A stretch of 64,000 nt of DNA. It comes from Trissonchulus latispiculum. Its lineage: Eukaryota > Nematoda > Enoplea > Enoplida > Ironidae. Position 1 is the first letter of the stretch. Each line of letters starts with the position of its first letter. Both the position numbers and the translations under genes were made by a program. The notes under the pieces are model-generated. The model searched no databases and was not told where the DNA came from. It saw only the letters and a program-made list of their open reading frames with translations. The stretch lies in NCBI GenBank assembly GCA_030248195.1, contig JASAND010008600.1:1-64000 (forward strand). The letters are read 5' to 3'. Below, piece by piece: positions 12,220 through 25,346 of the stretch.

Positions 12220-13696
12220 TAAAGCTAGCCAATATATCAAGCTAAAAATGTTTACGGCTAATACAGGTTTTGGCCTGTGATGACTTCGTTGACGGCATGG
12301 CCGTCCTGGAAGCCCTTGTACACTAACTCTGCAAGATTTTAGCAAAAATCAGTAGCATTTACAACCAAGCAAATTCTTTTAAATTTTCCGGCATAACGAT
12401 TTCCGTGGAGCACTGAGCCGCTTTGGAATTGATACATTCCCTATGTGGACAGGAGTACATAACAGATAATGGGCCTCCCGAATCAGTGCTCAGCACGCAA
12501 ATAGGTATTCTTACTCGCCTCAGTGGGAAGCGATGTGACCCAGCATGCTACAATGATTAATATTTGGTCACATTTTGGTTTCTGATTCAAGTCGAATGAG
12601 AGGTCACATTTGCTTCTCAATGGGCAAATTTTTCCAGTTTCGGATCAGAAAGTTACCAGTAGGGGAAACGTAGGGCTTTAAAAATTGTAAACCATTCCAA
12701 ACACTTCTATTTAGAAATCGTCCATTGGTGCCATAGAAGAACTGAGCACTACTTTGCCTTTTTCCACAAGTACTTAAAATTAAAGGTCAAAATCCTCCCG
12801 GTAACGCTTAACGTCATCATTTCACATGTTGTGAATGTTACCAAGAGTACATAATAATAAGAGTATGCCACTACCCACACCTTCAGTTATCAGAGCAAAA
12901 CAACTATGATTTGTTCGCTAACTGTAGAACCCCTCTCGCAAATTATGTCCCATTGGCCACCAAATCAGTTCCTGGTCGAGACGGGGATGCACTCACTCAC
13001 TATATGTTTATGTGCTTGAGCTCAGACAAACAAGCAGTGTGTTAGCGAATTTTGTTTCTGCTTCCAGCTTCGAGCTTTACCCATGTATGGCTTGCGAATT
13101 TTTCTGTGATGAGTCTAGCTTGCAGGGGGAGTAAGCCGTTAGCGAAAAGAGCATAGTTTTAGCTATGATAACAGAGAGCTTGCCTAGTGGCATACTCTTA
13201 TGTTATGTAATCTTGCTGTTACAGTACAAACATAGGGTTGATTTAATTGTTGACAGTTATATCATAATTTTACGTCCTGCAGACAAGATTACGGTGTCTG
13301 TAAGCAAAAGGACAGTTTTTAGTTTCTCCAGTTTGGTATGTGGGCATTAGTACAGCTTTACGTTTTGGAAGATTAGGGTAGGCATAAGTACTGTTTTGAG
13401 TTTTTTCGAGGGTAGGCAGAAGTTAAATAGGCATAAGTACAGTACTGGATTCTAGAATTGGTCGCATGTAAATGAAAAATTGTTTAAACTTCAAAAAAGG
13501 ATATTGGAAGCTTTTCAGCAGCTTCCGTGTAGTGAAAGAAGAAAATTCATCTTTTCAAGTAGCAGAATCAAAAAATTATCAAATTTGTTACAGGACCTCC
13601 CATTTTTAATTAGTAATGTAACTAACTAGGTTGCAAACTGTGATGGTTGCAATATGGAGATATATTGGAATCCTGATATATATTGGAATTCATTAA
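12220..13696. other. Noncoding region
   Basis: No gene recognised. The segment 12840-12980 and an inverted relative at 13100-13210 resemble 9170-9310. Confidence 0.35.
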
Positions 13697-14307
13697 AGCC
13701 CGATTGCACCAAATCGGACTAAGTTAGCTCGGTGTTAGCTGCAGCAGCTAAGATCTAGCTTAGGGTTAAAGTTAGGGCGTTGCACCAACTTAGGTCTTGT
13801 AAAAATAACAAATGTTTAGCTTCAGCTCAGGGTTACCTTTAGCCAATTAGATTCTTTTGTTTAGTAAATGTATCCAATCATCATCTGTCAAGGTTAGCTG
13901 ACTACTGATTTAACCTTAAGGTTAGCTCAGAGCTGTTTTAAATTTCCAGAACTTTGAGCTCAAGAAAGTTGTGGATCAAATCTCGGGAGGAACATTCAAA
14001 ATTAAAGTGCGAAAATCATTTTGTAAAAACTGCGAAACATGTATAGACAATGGTTTGAATAGCAAGTAACGTACTTTCAGAAAAAACAAAAGCTGAAATC
14101 TTATAAATTGAGTTAGCCCTCAGTTAATCCTGATAGGTATCAGGATTAGTTTCTGCACCTAAAAGGCAAGTTAGTTCGGAGTTAAAAACAAAGGTTTATT
14201 TAACCTGATTTCGTGCAACGGATCAACTGAGAAATATCAGGTTCACTCCGAGTTAACCTTGAGGTTAGCATAACACCGAGCTTACTTTCATTTGTGCAAT
14301 CCGGTGC
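13697..14307. mobile_element. MITE related to 11338-12219
   Basis: It starts AGCCCGATTGCACC after TAA (13694-13696) and ends with a degenerate complement, GTGCAATCCGGTGC, followed by TAC. Inside are inverted GTTAGCT/AGCTAAC and GAGCTAAC-type words. The termini match the element at 11338-12219 but the interior differs. The right-hand duplication is imperfect, so this copy is older. Confidence 0.5.
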
Positions 14308-14889
14308 TACGAATATTCCTTTTTGTAGACCCAGGAATCCGCAGTTGGGAACTGTGTCAGGTGACCTTCCCACCTTTTGCCACCCATGTGGGACCAGCTA
14401 CCTCCATTGGCTATTTAGAATTTTATTTAATTTAATTAATTGAATTTAATAGCCTTCATCTTGAAGAGTGTAATATTAAGAAAACTGTTTCAAAGCATTG
14501 TCGTGCTTTTCAGATAAGTGTTACAAGCCTGAACACCTTTACAATACGTACGCTAGCCTGCTATGTTTCGACCATTGTACAACCTGAAGACAGGCCAAAC
14601 ATATGAAAAACGAAATGGTTTGTCTGAGAATAGATAGTTTTGACTTAACTTTGATTTTCTTGAATTTTGGTTTTTAAACCCCAATTCATGTTATGTCTGA
14701 TATGAAGAGAACCTTGAACCTAATCTTGAGCATCCTGCCTTCACGTCAGCAGTAAAATTGTCCCTGGATTCAATAACGACGCAAACTTGATTTTTGGTTT
14801 TAAGAGTCTACAACTTAATATGAACCTGAACATAAGCATCCCACCACCCCCGTAAGCGGCTAATATAAAACTTCGCTGTCTTTGGCTGC
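14308..14889. other. Noncoding region
   Basis: No gene or clear repeat seen; AT-rich. Confidence 0.3.
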
Positions 14890-16086
14890 TGGTTGACTCT
14901 GTTAAGATACTGCATTCAGTTTGGCATAATGTAGTGAGTTGGTCATCAGAAAATTTGCTTAAAATTGCATTTGAAAAATGTTTCACCTTACATCTAGGGT
15001 ATGGAAATCCCAATTTTTCTTATTTGTTAGGAAACAGAACTGTTGCATCAACAGATGCCATTAAAGGTTTGGGTGTTCTAATTTCGTCCAATTTGAAATT
15101 TTCAACTCATATTTTGAAAGTTGCTAATTCGGGGTTTGCAATGGTTATTATACAACTCTTTTGCACTTTTCCTATGTAAAGACTGTGCATATAAATCAGA
15201 TAACGCACAGTGCAGCGTAGCGTAACTGAGTTATACGCACGCTGCACGCTGGGGGGCCGGTCCCTAATCTAAGTTGCTGTAGCATGCAGTTGCCTGCATG
15301 CTACAGCAGTGTGCACAGCAGAGCTCCAACTTAGACAGCTCGGCTTGCGTAGACACGGCTTAGACTTAGACTTAGACTTAGACTTAGGCTTAGACTTAAA
15401 CACGGCGTGCGTATAAATCAGTGAAAGCACGCTAAGGTGTGCTATAAAGTATACATATCTATCGTAATTTTCAATGCAGGTCTGTGCCATTTTTGTTAAA
15501 GCTATATGTAACCAATGTTCGACCTAAACTAGAATACGCGACAGAAGTTTGGAATCCTTGCCTACATGAAGATAAAGACCTGCTAGACCGGGTCCAAAAA
15601 TTGTTTACAAGAAGACTTCCTGGTTTTTCGGGTATATATTATCAACAAAGACTTCGCATTTTAAAATTACAATCACTTGAAGTAAGGAAAATTCATTGTG
15701 ATTTGGTAATGGCTTACAAAATAATTAATGGCGGAGTGGGACTAAATTCTGAAGAATTTTTCTGCTGTCGTGCAGGATTGTCAACTCGAGGGAATCAGCT
15801 TCCTTTGGATCTTCGTAGATATTGTTTTAATGAACGTGTCGTCAAATACTGGAATAGTTTGCCAACAGAAGCAGTATCGACAGACTCTTTTTCAATCTTT
15901 AAAAAGATTATAAAAAATTTAAACTTTACTGAAACTCCTAGCGGTCGCGTGGTTTGTAGCCGCAAGCGGCCCATATGTCTTTCAAAATTTGCTGCAAATT
16001 CCCGAAAGCCGAACCTTAAATATATGCCTTTTAAGATGATGATTCCTTTTGGTCACGTATTGTTGGTTGACGGCACAGCGTTCTGA
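14890..16086 (+). pseudogene. CR1/Jockey-type LINE, 3' part of ORF2
   Basis: Two open segments in order match the region downstream of the reverse-transcriptase catalytic core in CR1/Jockey-like LINEs. The first (14934-15179) has HLGYGNPNFSYLLGN, then DAIKGLGVLISSNLKFSTHI, equivalent to the HLG...N..Y and E..LGV..D..LKFS.H motifs. The second (15484-16086) has LYVTNVRPKLEYATEVWNP, the usual VRP.LEYA..VWNP motif, and then DRVQKLFTRR. The catalytic YxDD core and endonuclease are absent, so this is a truncated, dead copy. The two pieces are separated by about 300 bp of inserted sequence. The C-terminal tail is full length up to the stop at 16086. Confidence 0.85.
15183..15480. repeat. Insertion in the LINE with hairpin and TTAGAC repeat
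   Basis: This segment interrupts the LINE coding frame. It holds a 14-bp perfect hairpin (15276-15307, stem GCTGTAGCATGCAG, loop TTGC) and a hexamer array of about six TTAGAC units with one TTAGGC (15359-15400). The word CTGTGC at about 15182 and 15482 might be a short target duplication. Its class is unknown. Confidence 0.55.
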
Positions 16087-16509
16087 ACACCCTCCTATCA
16101 ATGTGGCCTCAAACATTCGGCATTTCCGTTCGGGTAAGTTTTCGCCCATTCCTTACAGTTGGGCACCAGCTGCAATACATTCGAAGGATCTCGATGAGGT
16201 CTATATTTTTGCTTTTAAAGCATTTTTCTATGTCGTTTCTATCGTGAGGATTCTGTATCTCACTGAACTATACCACGCCAATTTTCTAATTTTGGCTTCG
16301 AAAACGTGCCATTTTTGCAGAAATCAAATAATACGTCATTTCTTGAACTACGCAAGCTGTAAAATTCAACTAAGGGTGTCGTCTTGAAGGTCTCCCATAA
16401 GCAAATTAACCGAGTTAAGTTCACCTTCCTATCGCTATTGTGTAATCTGCTATCATAAAAATGTAGTTTTTGCAAAAACACGACCAAATTTTTCCAGCGA
16501 CTGTTGACC

Positions 16510-16890
16510 ACTTAGTGGCCAGACAGTTGCCATTTAGCAGATGTTTTTCTACACAAAAATACCCAGGGCTTTTTTAGTTTCCCCGATTACTGCTTTCTAG
16601 CTAACTTGCCGCTTGCCAAAGTTGAGAAAACTGGGCAACTCACCGTTGCGCATACATTTTAGCTATTTTTTCCATAACGAACAGCGATTTCATAATAATT
16701 AAGAAAAGGATTCCCAACTATTTGACAGAGGTATCGAATGCCTCTCAAAAAGTTTACTTCAGTAGTCTGAAAAATCTGGAAAATTACTCTCCCTCTAAAA
16801 TACAATAAATATTTTTGAAAAAGCAAAAATTAGTTTCGCTGTATTCGTTGTTTCCTTGTTCATTAAGAAGAGAAACTATTAAGCTACATA
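16510..16890 (-). repeat. Dispersed repeat family D, copy 2
   Basis: Diverged reverse-complement relative of 7850-8230 and 36975-37330, recognised by mirrored forms of the shared words (for example AAAATCTGGAAAATT and CAACTATTTGA). Confidence 0.6.
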
Positions 16891-17119
16891 TTGACCTAAA
16901 GATGGCTTCCTAATTCCAGGTAATGAATGCGTAATGAATGAATGAATAGCGGTTCAGAGTTGATGTCTCCAAAACTAATCACCACCTTAAATACCTGAAA
17001 TACATACCTCCTTTAACAGTGAGCAAGCTCCAAGTTTCCAAATCTCGCTGCACTGCAGGAAGTGAGCAAATATTTCAATTCTCTAACATAAGAATCATAC
17101 AATTGAAAATCAAATGGTT

Positions 17120-17501
17120 ATATGACATTTATTTCAGTTTAGTTTTAAATGACAGTATACTAATCACAACGGAATTTTGGCTTCTGCTGGGTGGGCTCAT
17201 TGGCACTTATACACTCGCAGCAGCGGAAGATTTTCTGCCTTATGGCCCTGCAGTTGGGGATGCAGAAATGAACATGACCATGGAATATACCGCTTTTGTC
17301 AATGAGAGTTCTCACTGCAGCTTTCAAAATGTATTACAATTTTCATATGGTGTAACTGTAACGGCGCTGTTGAATTCAAGTTGTGCTGGAGTGGCTGTCT
17401 TATATTTCTGTGGTCTTGTTGATCATTTGGATGATCCGGATTTAGGGACAGTTTATGGAAGATTTGTGACAGACACAAGAATGTGTGTACATAATCTGTA
17501 A
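17120..17501 (+). CDS. Candidate exon, possibly start of a nidogen-like (NIDO) protein
   Basis: The open frame (upstream ATG at 17019) contains a hydrophobic stretch FWLLLGGLIGTYTLAAA followed by EDFLPYGPAVGDAEM. A secretory leader followed by LxPYGPxxGD is how many NIDO-domain proteins begin. The rest (Cys-containing, with two possible N-glycosylation sites, NMT and NSS) does not follow the NIDO pattern further, and no partner exons were found downstream. An acceptor-like TTTATTTCAG ends near 17138. It could be an isolated first exon, a pseudogene fragment, or coincidence. Confidence 0.3.
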
Positions 17502-18157
17502 GGCCTCCAGTGAACTAAATATGCGTCGTAACCCCATAAAACCATATATTTTCGGAAACCTTGCAGCGAGATAAACGTTTTCTTTAAATTTTCAAAGACG
17601 TTAAAATATTGGTTTTTCGGAGAATGTTTTCGGACTGTTCAAGCTATTCAGCTCATTCTTTCAGAAAACTTTCCCATCCGATTGACACAAGAACGAAAAA
17701 AAATCGGTTGAGAAATACGCATTTTATTCCAAAAATTCGGTTTTCCATTTTCTTCGATTGTTTGCCGCTTTTGCAGCTTTGACTGGTTATTACTAGCGAC
17801 TCGCTCAACGGAAAAGTTTTTGATCAGACTTTCAGGACGCCTATGCGTCCGCTTTCACCTGATATATGTGGCATTTCAAATTTGGAATGTCGATTTTTTG
17901 AAAAATATCACTTTTTGGCCAAAAATTTCGGCAAAGCAAATTTAGCAAAATTTGGCTGTCTTTGATGTTGCCGCCCTGATTTGACTGAAGCAATGTAAAC
18001 TAGCAAAAACCAGCTGAAATAAGGGATATTGTTTAAAAATTCATTGCTGGCGCAATATAAGTCGTAGCAACAAATCCTTTATATAGTTGGATTCAGCTCA
18101 GCCTGAGCTTTATGATTATGTTCTTTTTACTCATTTTTGTTAAATTTACTAAACAAA
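17502..18157. other. Noncoding region
   Basis: No gene or clear repeat seen. Confidence 0.3.
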
Positions 18158-18453
18158 AATGACAAGCGTCAAGCTGTTAGTTATTAGGCTTGAGACATCA
18201 TCTGCACGATAACGGTTGATCCCCCCACACACACACAAATAGACCCGTCACTTCAAAGAAATTTGCACGCTATGTTTGTGTTCTAAAAGCACAGCTAATC
18301 AGTTGGGTCAATGTGCGTCTGTTGCAAACTTCAGAACACAAACATAGCTTGCAAATATCTTTGAAGTGTTGGGTCTAATTTGTGGGGGGGAGGGTCAGCC
18401 GTTATCGTGCAGATAATGTCTCAAGCCTAATAACTAAGAGCTGGCGCTTGTCA
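18158..18453. mobile_element. Short foldback element
   Basis: The arms 18161-18290 and 18315-18451 are imperfect reverse complements along nearly their whole length. They share GACAAGCG, TTAGTTATTAGGCTTGAGAC, CTGCACGATAACGG and a C/G tract. There is almost no loop and no ORF. A target duplication was not resolved. Confidence 0.75.
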
Positions 18454-20572
18454 CACTCTTTAGTTATGGTGTACTCTTGCTGCCATTTATAATCATGGTG
18501 CCCAACTAGTCTCTCAAAAAACACTGACAATAGTTGTTTAGACATAACAAGTTTCGTAAGTAGTAAAGATCAGTTCTCAGTTTTTCTTTTGTTTTAGTCT
18601 GGTTCTGGACCGCCACCGGGTCAGCAATCTCTGTCTTCTCCTACCCTGTCGTCGGATATGAGAATAGCATCGTTCGACTGGTCCCTTGAACCTCTGATTC
18701 CTCTTGAACATTTCTGAGCCAATCCACTTTGGCGAAAAACATTTACTTTTCCTAGTGGCCTGCAGACTAGTTTAGTCACATCTACTACAAGTGATTCTTA
18801 GCAGTGAATTTACAAAGAAATATTTGATGAATGATTGTAGATGAAAGTTGGAAATTTAGCGCGTTCGGAATAACGCCGGATATCCTTTGGCGCCAGCGTG
18901 GGCTGGCTAAAGAAAACTGGTTGAATCTACAGATGACTACTATCCCGAAGAGGGGTAAAGGGTAAAGGTTTTGCAGAAACAATATAGTCATGTCATCAAA
19001 GAAAGGGACTCGCAGCCAGGACTACCCTGGAAGGGTGAAGCCGACGACAGTGGTTTAGCTGAGTCACCACAGAAAGGAACCAAAAATACCCTAATAAAAA
19101 ATCGAATCGAACTGTGAAATGAAATCAAAATGGTCAGGCGGGCAAGACTGGGAGGTAAAACTTCGGACTTATAGACATTCAGAAACTTTGTTTCAGCTGA
19201 AATTGAGGTTCAATTTTGATTACGACTCTACAGATGAGTTATACTTAATTTTTATTAATACATTTTCAATGAAAGCAATGTGCTGGCGTGGCAAGCTGTT
19301 TGATCATTGTAACTCTGAAGTCGTCTGAAAGTCTGAAAAAGGTAATCTTATATGACCTTATATCATAAATGTTCTGGACATTTTGCTCACTCAAATGAAG
19401 TAAGATTTGCAGTTTAGCGAGCAAAATCTTGAATCTATTAGCCCAGTTCAAAATCTTTGAAATTTAAAAAAATGGGGCTTCCCTTTGAGAATGCAGAAAA
19501 CAACGACATTCACAAAATCAATATTTTGGCAGGATAAAGTACGTATATCACAAGATCGATTTCTCGGCAGAGGATAAATAGGACTGTCTTTAGAGGTATT
19601 GCTGAAAATAGGTCTTTGAATTATAGCAATAGACAGATGGAAAAACTAAAAAATTGTCCCGTAATACGGATTTACATACCCAGGTTTTGCAAAAACAAAA
19701 TCAAGTATACGTAGATAACATCCAATAACAAAGTCATTCTACAGCTCTCACTACTTTTCTCTTTTCTCTCACTACTAAAAGTCACGCGTTTGAGCATATG
19801 TTAGTAGGACTTACAGTATAGTGAGCAGTTGGTTACCTGACAACGGGGTGCTTTCATTACGCAGAATGTCATTTTGCAGAATTCCAGTTTGCAGAATTTC
19901 TGCAAAGTGAAAGAAGGTAAATTTTTATTACCTTCATTTTGCAGAATGATAGATTTTGGAGCTTTGACTGCAGAATTTTAAATGTCAGAACTTTCATTTT
20001 GCAGACTATTGATTTTCAGAATTTCTAAGAAAATTTGGATGTGTGGTTTTTAATTTTGCAGAATTCAGCAGTCCAAAATTAACGATTGTAAGTATTTATT
20101 GACACTACGAGGGTATGGGGAGCAGAGCTCCAGAAGTTGGAAAATTACTTTAGAATTAATTTATTTTAGTTTCAAATTCTATAATTGATTAAACAAATTG
20201 TCATTATTGGAATTTCGCTAACTTTGTGATCTTGTACACTTTGTACAATTTCTACGCTTTCCAAGACGATCTAATGATATCAATGTCGGGGCTTTATGTC
20301 AGTACAAACCAACAATATTAACGACAGTCAATCAGAAATAACAGACTGTCTGCATGTATAAGAGAAGTGACGTACGTAATTATCAAACGTTGGGCAATAG
20401 CACAACAATCCCCTTTACAGTATAATGACCACAGTACAGTTACAGTATAATAGCTGTGTTCTGTTCACTTACGTTGAAAAAGCTCAATTCAAAGATTTAA
20501 TTTAATTACATATAACAATTTGGTTTTCATTGTTTTTGTATATACAACAATATGTGTTTACACTGTTTTAAA
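18454..20572. other. Noncoding region with degenerate TTTTGCAGAAT repeats
   Basis: No gene recognised. At 19860-20065 the word TTTTGCAGAAT or a near variant recurs at least six times with irregular spacing, probably decayed minisatellite. Sequence at 19000-19070 weakly resembles 4370-4440 (shared AAGCCGACG and GGCTGA/GCTGAGTC words), perhaps an old SINE. Confidence 0.4.
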
Positions 20573-20720
<148 letters not shown>

Positions 20721-20756
20721 TCGATTTCTCAGTGGTTCAGACATGGCTACATAGAA

Positions 20757-23700
20757 GCCGCGATGGGTCAAAAAATAGAATTTGCTCAAACTCGGCCAGT
20801 TTGATGGTCCTATGGAATGTACCAACCAGGCAAAATATTATTGCATTTGGCTCAGCCAATTTCGAGCTATGGCGACCTAAAGTTAGGAGCCCTGATTGCG
20901 GTTTTTGGACAGGACGAGCGCTGATATTTCGGTCCATTACTCTCAACTCATTTCTCGTAGGATGATGGTCTATACACCGTTTGAAAGCTCTTTTAAAGAG
21001 CTTTTAAACAACATACATTAAATGGTGCTGCATGCTCGAATTATGACTGTGACGTCAAAACATTGACAGCGGCCCAGAAAACTAGCATTCACCAAAATCG
21101 ACATTTCGGATCATAGCAGGCGCTATGTAAACGGGTCTCACACAGATTTCGGTCCAGTAACAGAAAGATATATTGGTAATATATGTGCAAAATTTCAGCA
21201 AATTTAATGATCCCTTGCGGTGTCTGCGCTAAATTGAATTCAACTGTTACATCCACTTTACAGTGCATCTGCCGCGTCTGATCACCTTAAAGAGAGATAA
21301 AAACAGAACAGTGGCGGGTTGTAGTTGCTGATTTTCGCATACATATTTAGTGGTGGCTTGTGCGTAAATGTTCAATATTTCAGCAAATTTAATGGTGCTT
21401 TGTGTTGTCTGCAGTAAATTTTATTTAATTGTTACTTACAGATCAGTAGGATCATGCCACAGGAAGGTGCATAGGATCTCCAATTGAAGGCAAGTACTTT
21501 GAAGAGGCTAAGGATGGTCGAATTGTGGTGTGGATTATCCGGCCCCGCTCAGAAATTCATCAAATTAAGGGAATCTTTTTTTCAGTGTTCAAATTGCTGC
21601 ATATATGTAACTTTGTTACGCTTATTATTACTACGGCGAACAAATGTGTGTACAAATTTTGACCCTTTGTAAAAGATTATCGTTTGAAGTAAACCACAGC
21701 AATGTATATATTAGGGACTTTAGGATAGGACAGGAACTCGAGATTCTAAACTCCGGAAAAATACGGAATTCCGTGTTTCATTTACAGAAAAAATAAAATT
21801 TTTAATTTTTCGTTCAATTTTCGTTATCAAAATTTTGTTACGACGATCGAAGGTAGCAAGTGCCGCAGCACATTTTTGCTCTTTAACAAGTTTTTTAAAA
21901 AACGCACCCAATTTCCAGAATTCCGGGTTTTCAAAACATCCGGATTTTAAAATTTTTTCCAATACCCATAGTCACCAGACGGGTATTATTCGAAAGCACT
22001 TAACAAGTTGAACAACCTTAGAATTAGACCAAACACTTGAAAATGTGCTCAATTTCCGGAATTCGCTAAAATCGGATTTAACCGATATTGAGCATTTACG
22101 CCAATACCCCACAATGTAGGTATCAATTTAAAGCTCTTGGTGATTTGAGCAATTTTTGTGATACAGCCAACTTGAAGAAATGCACCCACGCCCACGAAAT
22201 TCACGAAGAACGCCCAGGTTAAAGATAATTCCTAGTTTTGTGAATTCCGGGAATTTGATGCATTTTTAGATATTGATTTGATTCTATTAAAAGATTTGTT
22301 CAGCTCAACAAGAGCTTTAGATACAAATATTGTGCGGCATTGGAGAAAATGTTCAAAATCCGGAAAATCCGATTTTCGTGAATTCCAGGGATTGAGTGCA
22401 TTTCAAGAGTTTGTTCTAAATACAAAAGTTGTTCCAGTCGTTAATAGCTTTCGATTAATACGTGTGTTGTGGGTATTGGACAACATTTCAAATCCCCGCA
22501 ATTACGGAAAATGGGCGCATCTGCATGAATTGGAGAAAAGCATAAATGTGCGGCTGGACCATCTCGACTCTATCATGGAAACAAAATTTTGATAGCGACA
22601 AAAGCTTGGCGTAAAGTTAGGACTTTTAGGTTTTCCGTGAATGAAATCCGAAAGTCCGGATTTTTCAGAATTTTCGAAACCTCGAGAGTCGAGTTCCTGA
22701 CGACTGTAAAATATATACATTGTTGTGGTTTACTCCAAAGGATAATCTTCTATAAACGGTCATATTTGTATACACATTTGTTCGCCATACTTCTCATGAG
22801 CGTAACAAAGTTGCATACATGCAGCAATTTGAACAAAAAAAGAAGATCCCCTTAATTTGATGAATTTATGAGCGGGGCCGGATAATCCACACCACAATTC
22901 GACCATCCTTAGCCTCTTCAAAGTACTTGCCTTCAATTGGAGACCCTATGCACCTTCCTGTGGCATGATCCTACTGTTCTGTAAGTAACACGCCCGATGA
23001 CGCCCGCCCTCACCATCAGTCTGGCAGAGTGGTCAGCAAATGATTGCACGTAACCGATGTGAGTGTATATATGTTCTGCAAGGCATGAAACCTGTCGGTT
23101 AGCACGTATAATTAGTTTTTCAGATAGACGTATTACGATTGTATATACGTTTTCCAGTGACTGATTCTACAACCTTCTAAACTGTATTCGAAAAACGGTA
23201 TACTTAATTTTTTAGGTAATGGTAAATCAGTTACTAACTTCTCTAACAGTTGAATAAAATTTAGTGTAGACAACATAAAGCACCATTAAATTTGCTGAAA
23301 CATTGCCCACTTAAGCACAAGCCACCACTAAATATGTGTGAAAACACCAGCAACTACAAACAGCCACTATTCTGTTTTTATCTCTCTTTAAGGTGATCAG
23401 ACGCGGCAGATGCACTGTCAAGTGGATGTAACAGTTGAATTCAATTTAGCGCAGACACCGCAAGGGATCATTAAATTTGCTGAAATTTTGCACATATATT
23501 ACCAATATATCTTTCTGTTACTGGACCAAAATCTGTGTGAGACCCGTTTACATAGCGCCTGCTATGATCCGAAATGTCGATTTTCGTGAATGCTAGTTTT
23601 CTGGGCCGCTGTCAATGTTTTGACGTCACAGTCATAATTAGAGCATGCAGCACCATTTAATGTATGTTGTTTAAAAGCTCTTTAAAAGAGCTTTCGAACG

Positions 23701-23923
23701 GTGTATAGACCATCATCCTACGAGAAATGAGTTGAGAGTAATGGACCAAAATATCAGCGCTCGTCCTGTCCCAAAACCGCAGTCAGGGCTCCTAACTTTA
23801 GGTCCCCATAGCTCGAAATTGGCTGAGCCAAATGCAATAATATTTTGCCTGGTTGGTACATTCCATAGGACCATCAAACTGGCCGAGTTTGAGCAAATTC
23901 TATTTTTTGACCCATCGCGGCCT
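20757..23923. mobile_element. 3.2-kb foldback element
   Basis: The left arm (20757 to about 21700) and right arm (about 22730-23923) are reverse complements over several hundred bases with few mismatches. The right arm carries extra sequence around 22985-23270. The centre (about 21700-22730) is itself a palindrome rich in TTCCGGAATTC-type words and is homologous to the separate foldback at 59782-60862. This suggests one foldback inside, or captured by, another. No transposase is visible. Confidence 0.8.
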
Positions 23924-23980
23924 AGTTTGACCCTACCAGAAATCGACTGATGGAGACCTGACCCAGAAAAGGTAGAAGGG

Positions 23981-24310
23981 AAACCCCTATAGGCAAAGTT
24001 ATGAGAGGCCAAGTAGAGCCTAGTATGGGCCTCCAGGAAACGGTTGCCGACATGGCCCTCCAAACGGCAAAGTAGAACCAGCATGGCAAGATCGATAAGT
24101 CGGACGGCAAAACGGACACCGGGAATGAGCTGGGCGCACCAAAAAACCCCTATAGGCAAAGTTATGAGAGGCCAAGTAGAGCCTAGTATGGGCCTCCAGA
24201 GGTAGCGGTTGCCAATATGACCCTCCACCTCCAGACGGCAAAGTGGAACCAGCCCAGCAAACAGGGTCAGTCGGGCAGCAAAATTGATAGCGGGAATCGA
24301 TTCTCCGTCC
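23981..24310. repeat. Tandem duplication, two copies of about 165 bp
   Basis: The block starting CCCCTATAGGCAAAGTTATG occurs at 23984 and again at 24149 with the same order of words (GGCCAAGTAGAGCC, GGGCCTCCAG, ACGGCAAAGT). The second copy is slightly diverged. It directly adjoins the 3.2-kb foldback. The open frame running through it on the minus strand has no domain. Confidence 0.8.
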
Positions 24311-25112
24311 GCAAAAACCTTTGTATGCAAGATTTGAGCCTTCCAGGTCGTAAAATAAGCGAAAAAACCAAGTTCAAAGTTGGACCCAAAATTCACCAAC
24401 TTTGGCAGGCCAGTACCCAAAAATTACGCTCAGGGCCGGAAAATCATATAGCAATTGAACGATCCTGATATGTGTCCTATTCAGCCATATAGGCAGTATT
24501 GCCCCATATATAGCCCAGTCTGACTTATTACGGCGCCTTTGAAGCATACTTTTTGGCCATTTTAGCGTTTTGGCCGATTTTGGCCCCCCACCAAAAATTT
24601 TTTCCGGCTCTGGGAGGTATAAAAACTAGCCTATCGGCTTATTTTTGTTGCGTACTCCAAGAATATATATGGTTTTCATAGGCAAAAATTTTTCTATCTG
24701 TTGTTAATAAAGCCACAAAACCCACTTACCAGACGTCAAAGCGGAGAACCGGAAAAAACATCTCTCTCGTAAGCGATTTTTGGCATAACTTTTTAACGGA
24801 AAGTGGTACGGGAATGAAACTTGAGGAACATACCAAACTCGACATGTACAATTTTTTGCGCACATCATCTGCGCAGGAATCTGCGCAGCCTTGTTTTACA
24901 CGGTCATTCGACCATTTTCACTCATATTATAGGGGTCGCTACCGCGACCCCTATGATACAACAGCGCACTCTATAATTTTGAAACAGCATACATACATAG
25001 GTCGACGCCAAGGCTTCAATAATTTCAATTCAGCATTCTTACCTATACTTAGATTTAAAAGTTTCGGCAGTCTTGTGCTATCTAATCTGAGTTATTAAGT
25101 ATTATTTTTGTT
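24311..25112. other. Noncoding region with a perfect hairpin
   Basis: No gene recognised. A perfect hairpin at about 24930-24956 pairs ATAGGGGTCGC with GCGACCCCTAT around a 4-base loop. Confidence 0.5.
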
Positions 25113-25117
25113 TTATA

Positions 25118-25295
25118 TATACGTAATATATATATATATATATTAATATTAATAATAACAATATAAAATTTGCCTATTTTTGGCAAAAATTTGGGCCTCC
25201 AAAAATCCCGGGGGGGAAGCAAAAATCCCGGGAGGGGGCGATTTCGGGGGGGCAGGCATTTTCGGGGGGCCGCCCCCCCTGTAAAAAATACCCTG

Positions 25296-25346
<51 letters not shown>

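Noticed and set aside
15359..15400. Interstitial telomere
   Set aside because: Six TTAGAC units with one TTAGGC is too short and does not match a known telomere repeat.
23713..24420. 235-codon minus-strand ORF
   Set aside because: It runs through the foldback arm and the 165-bp tandem duplication; the repetition explains the open frame.
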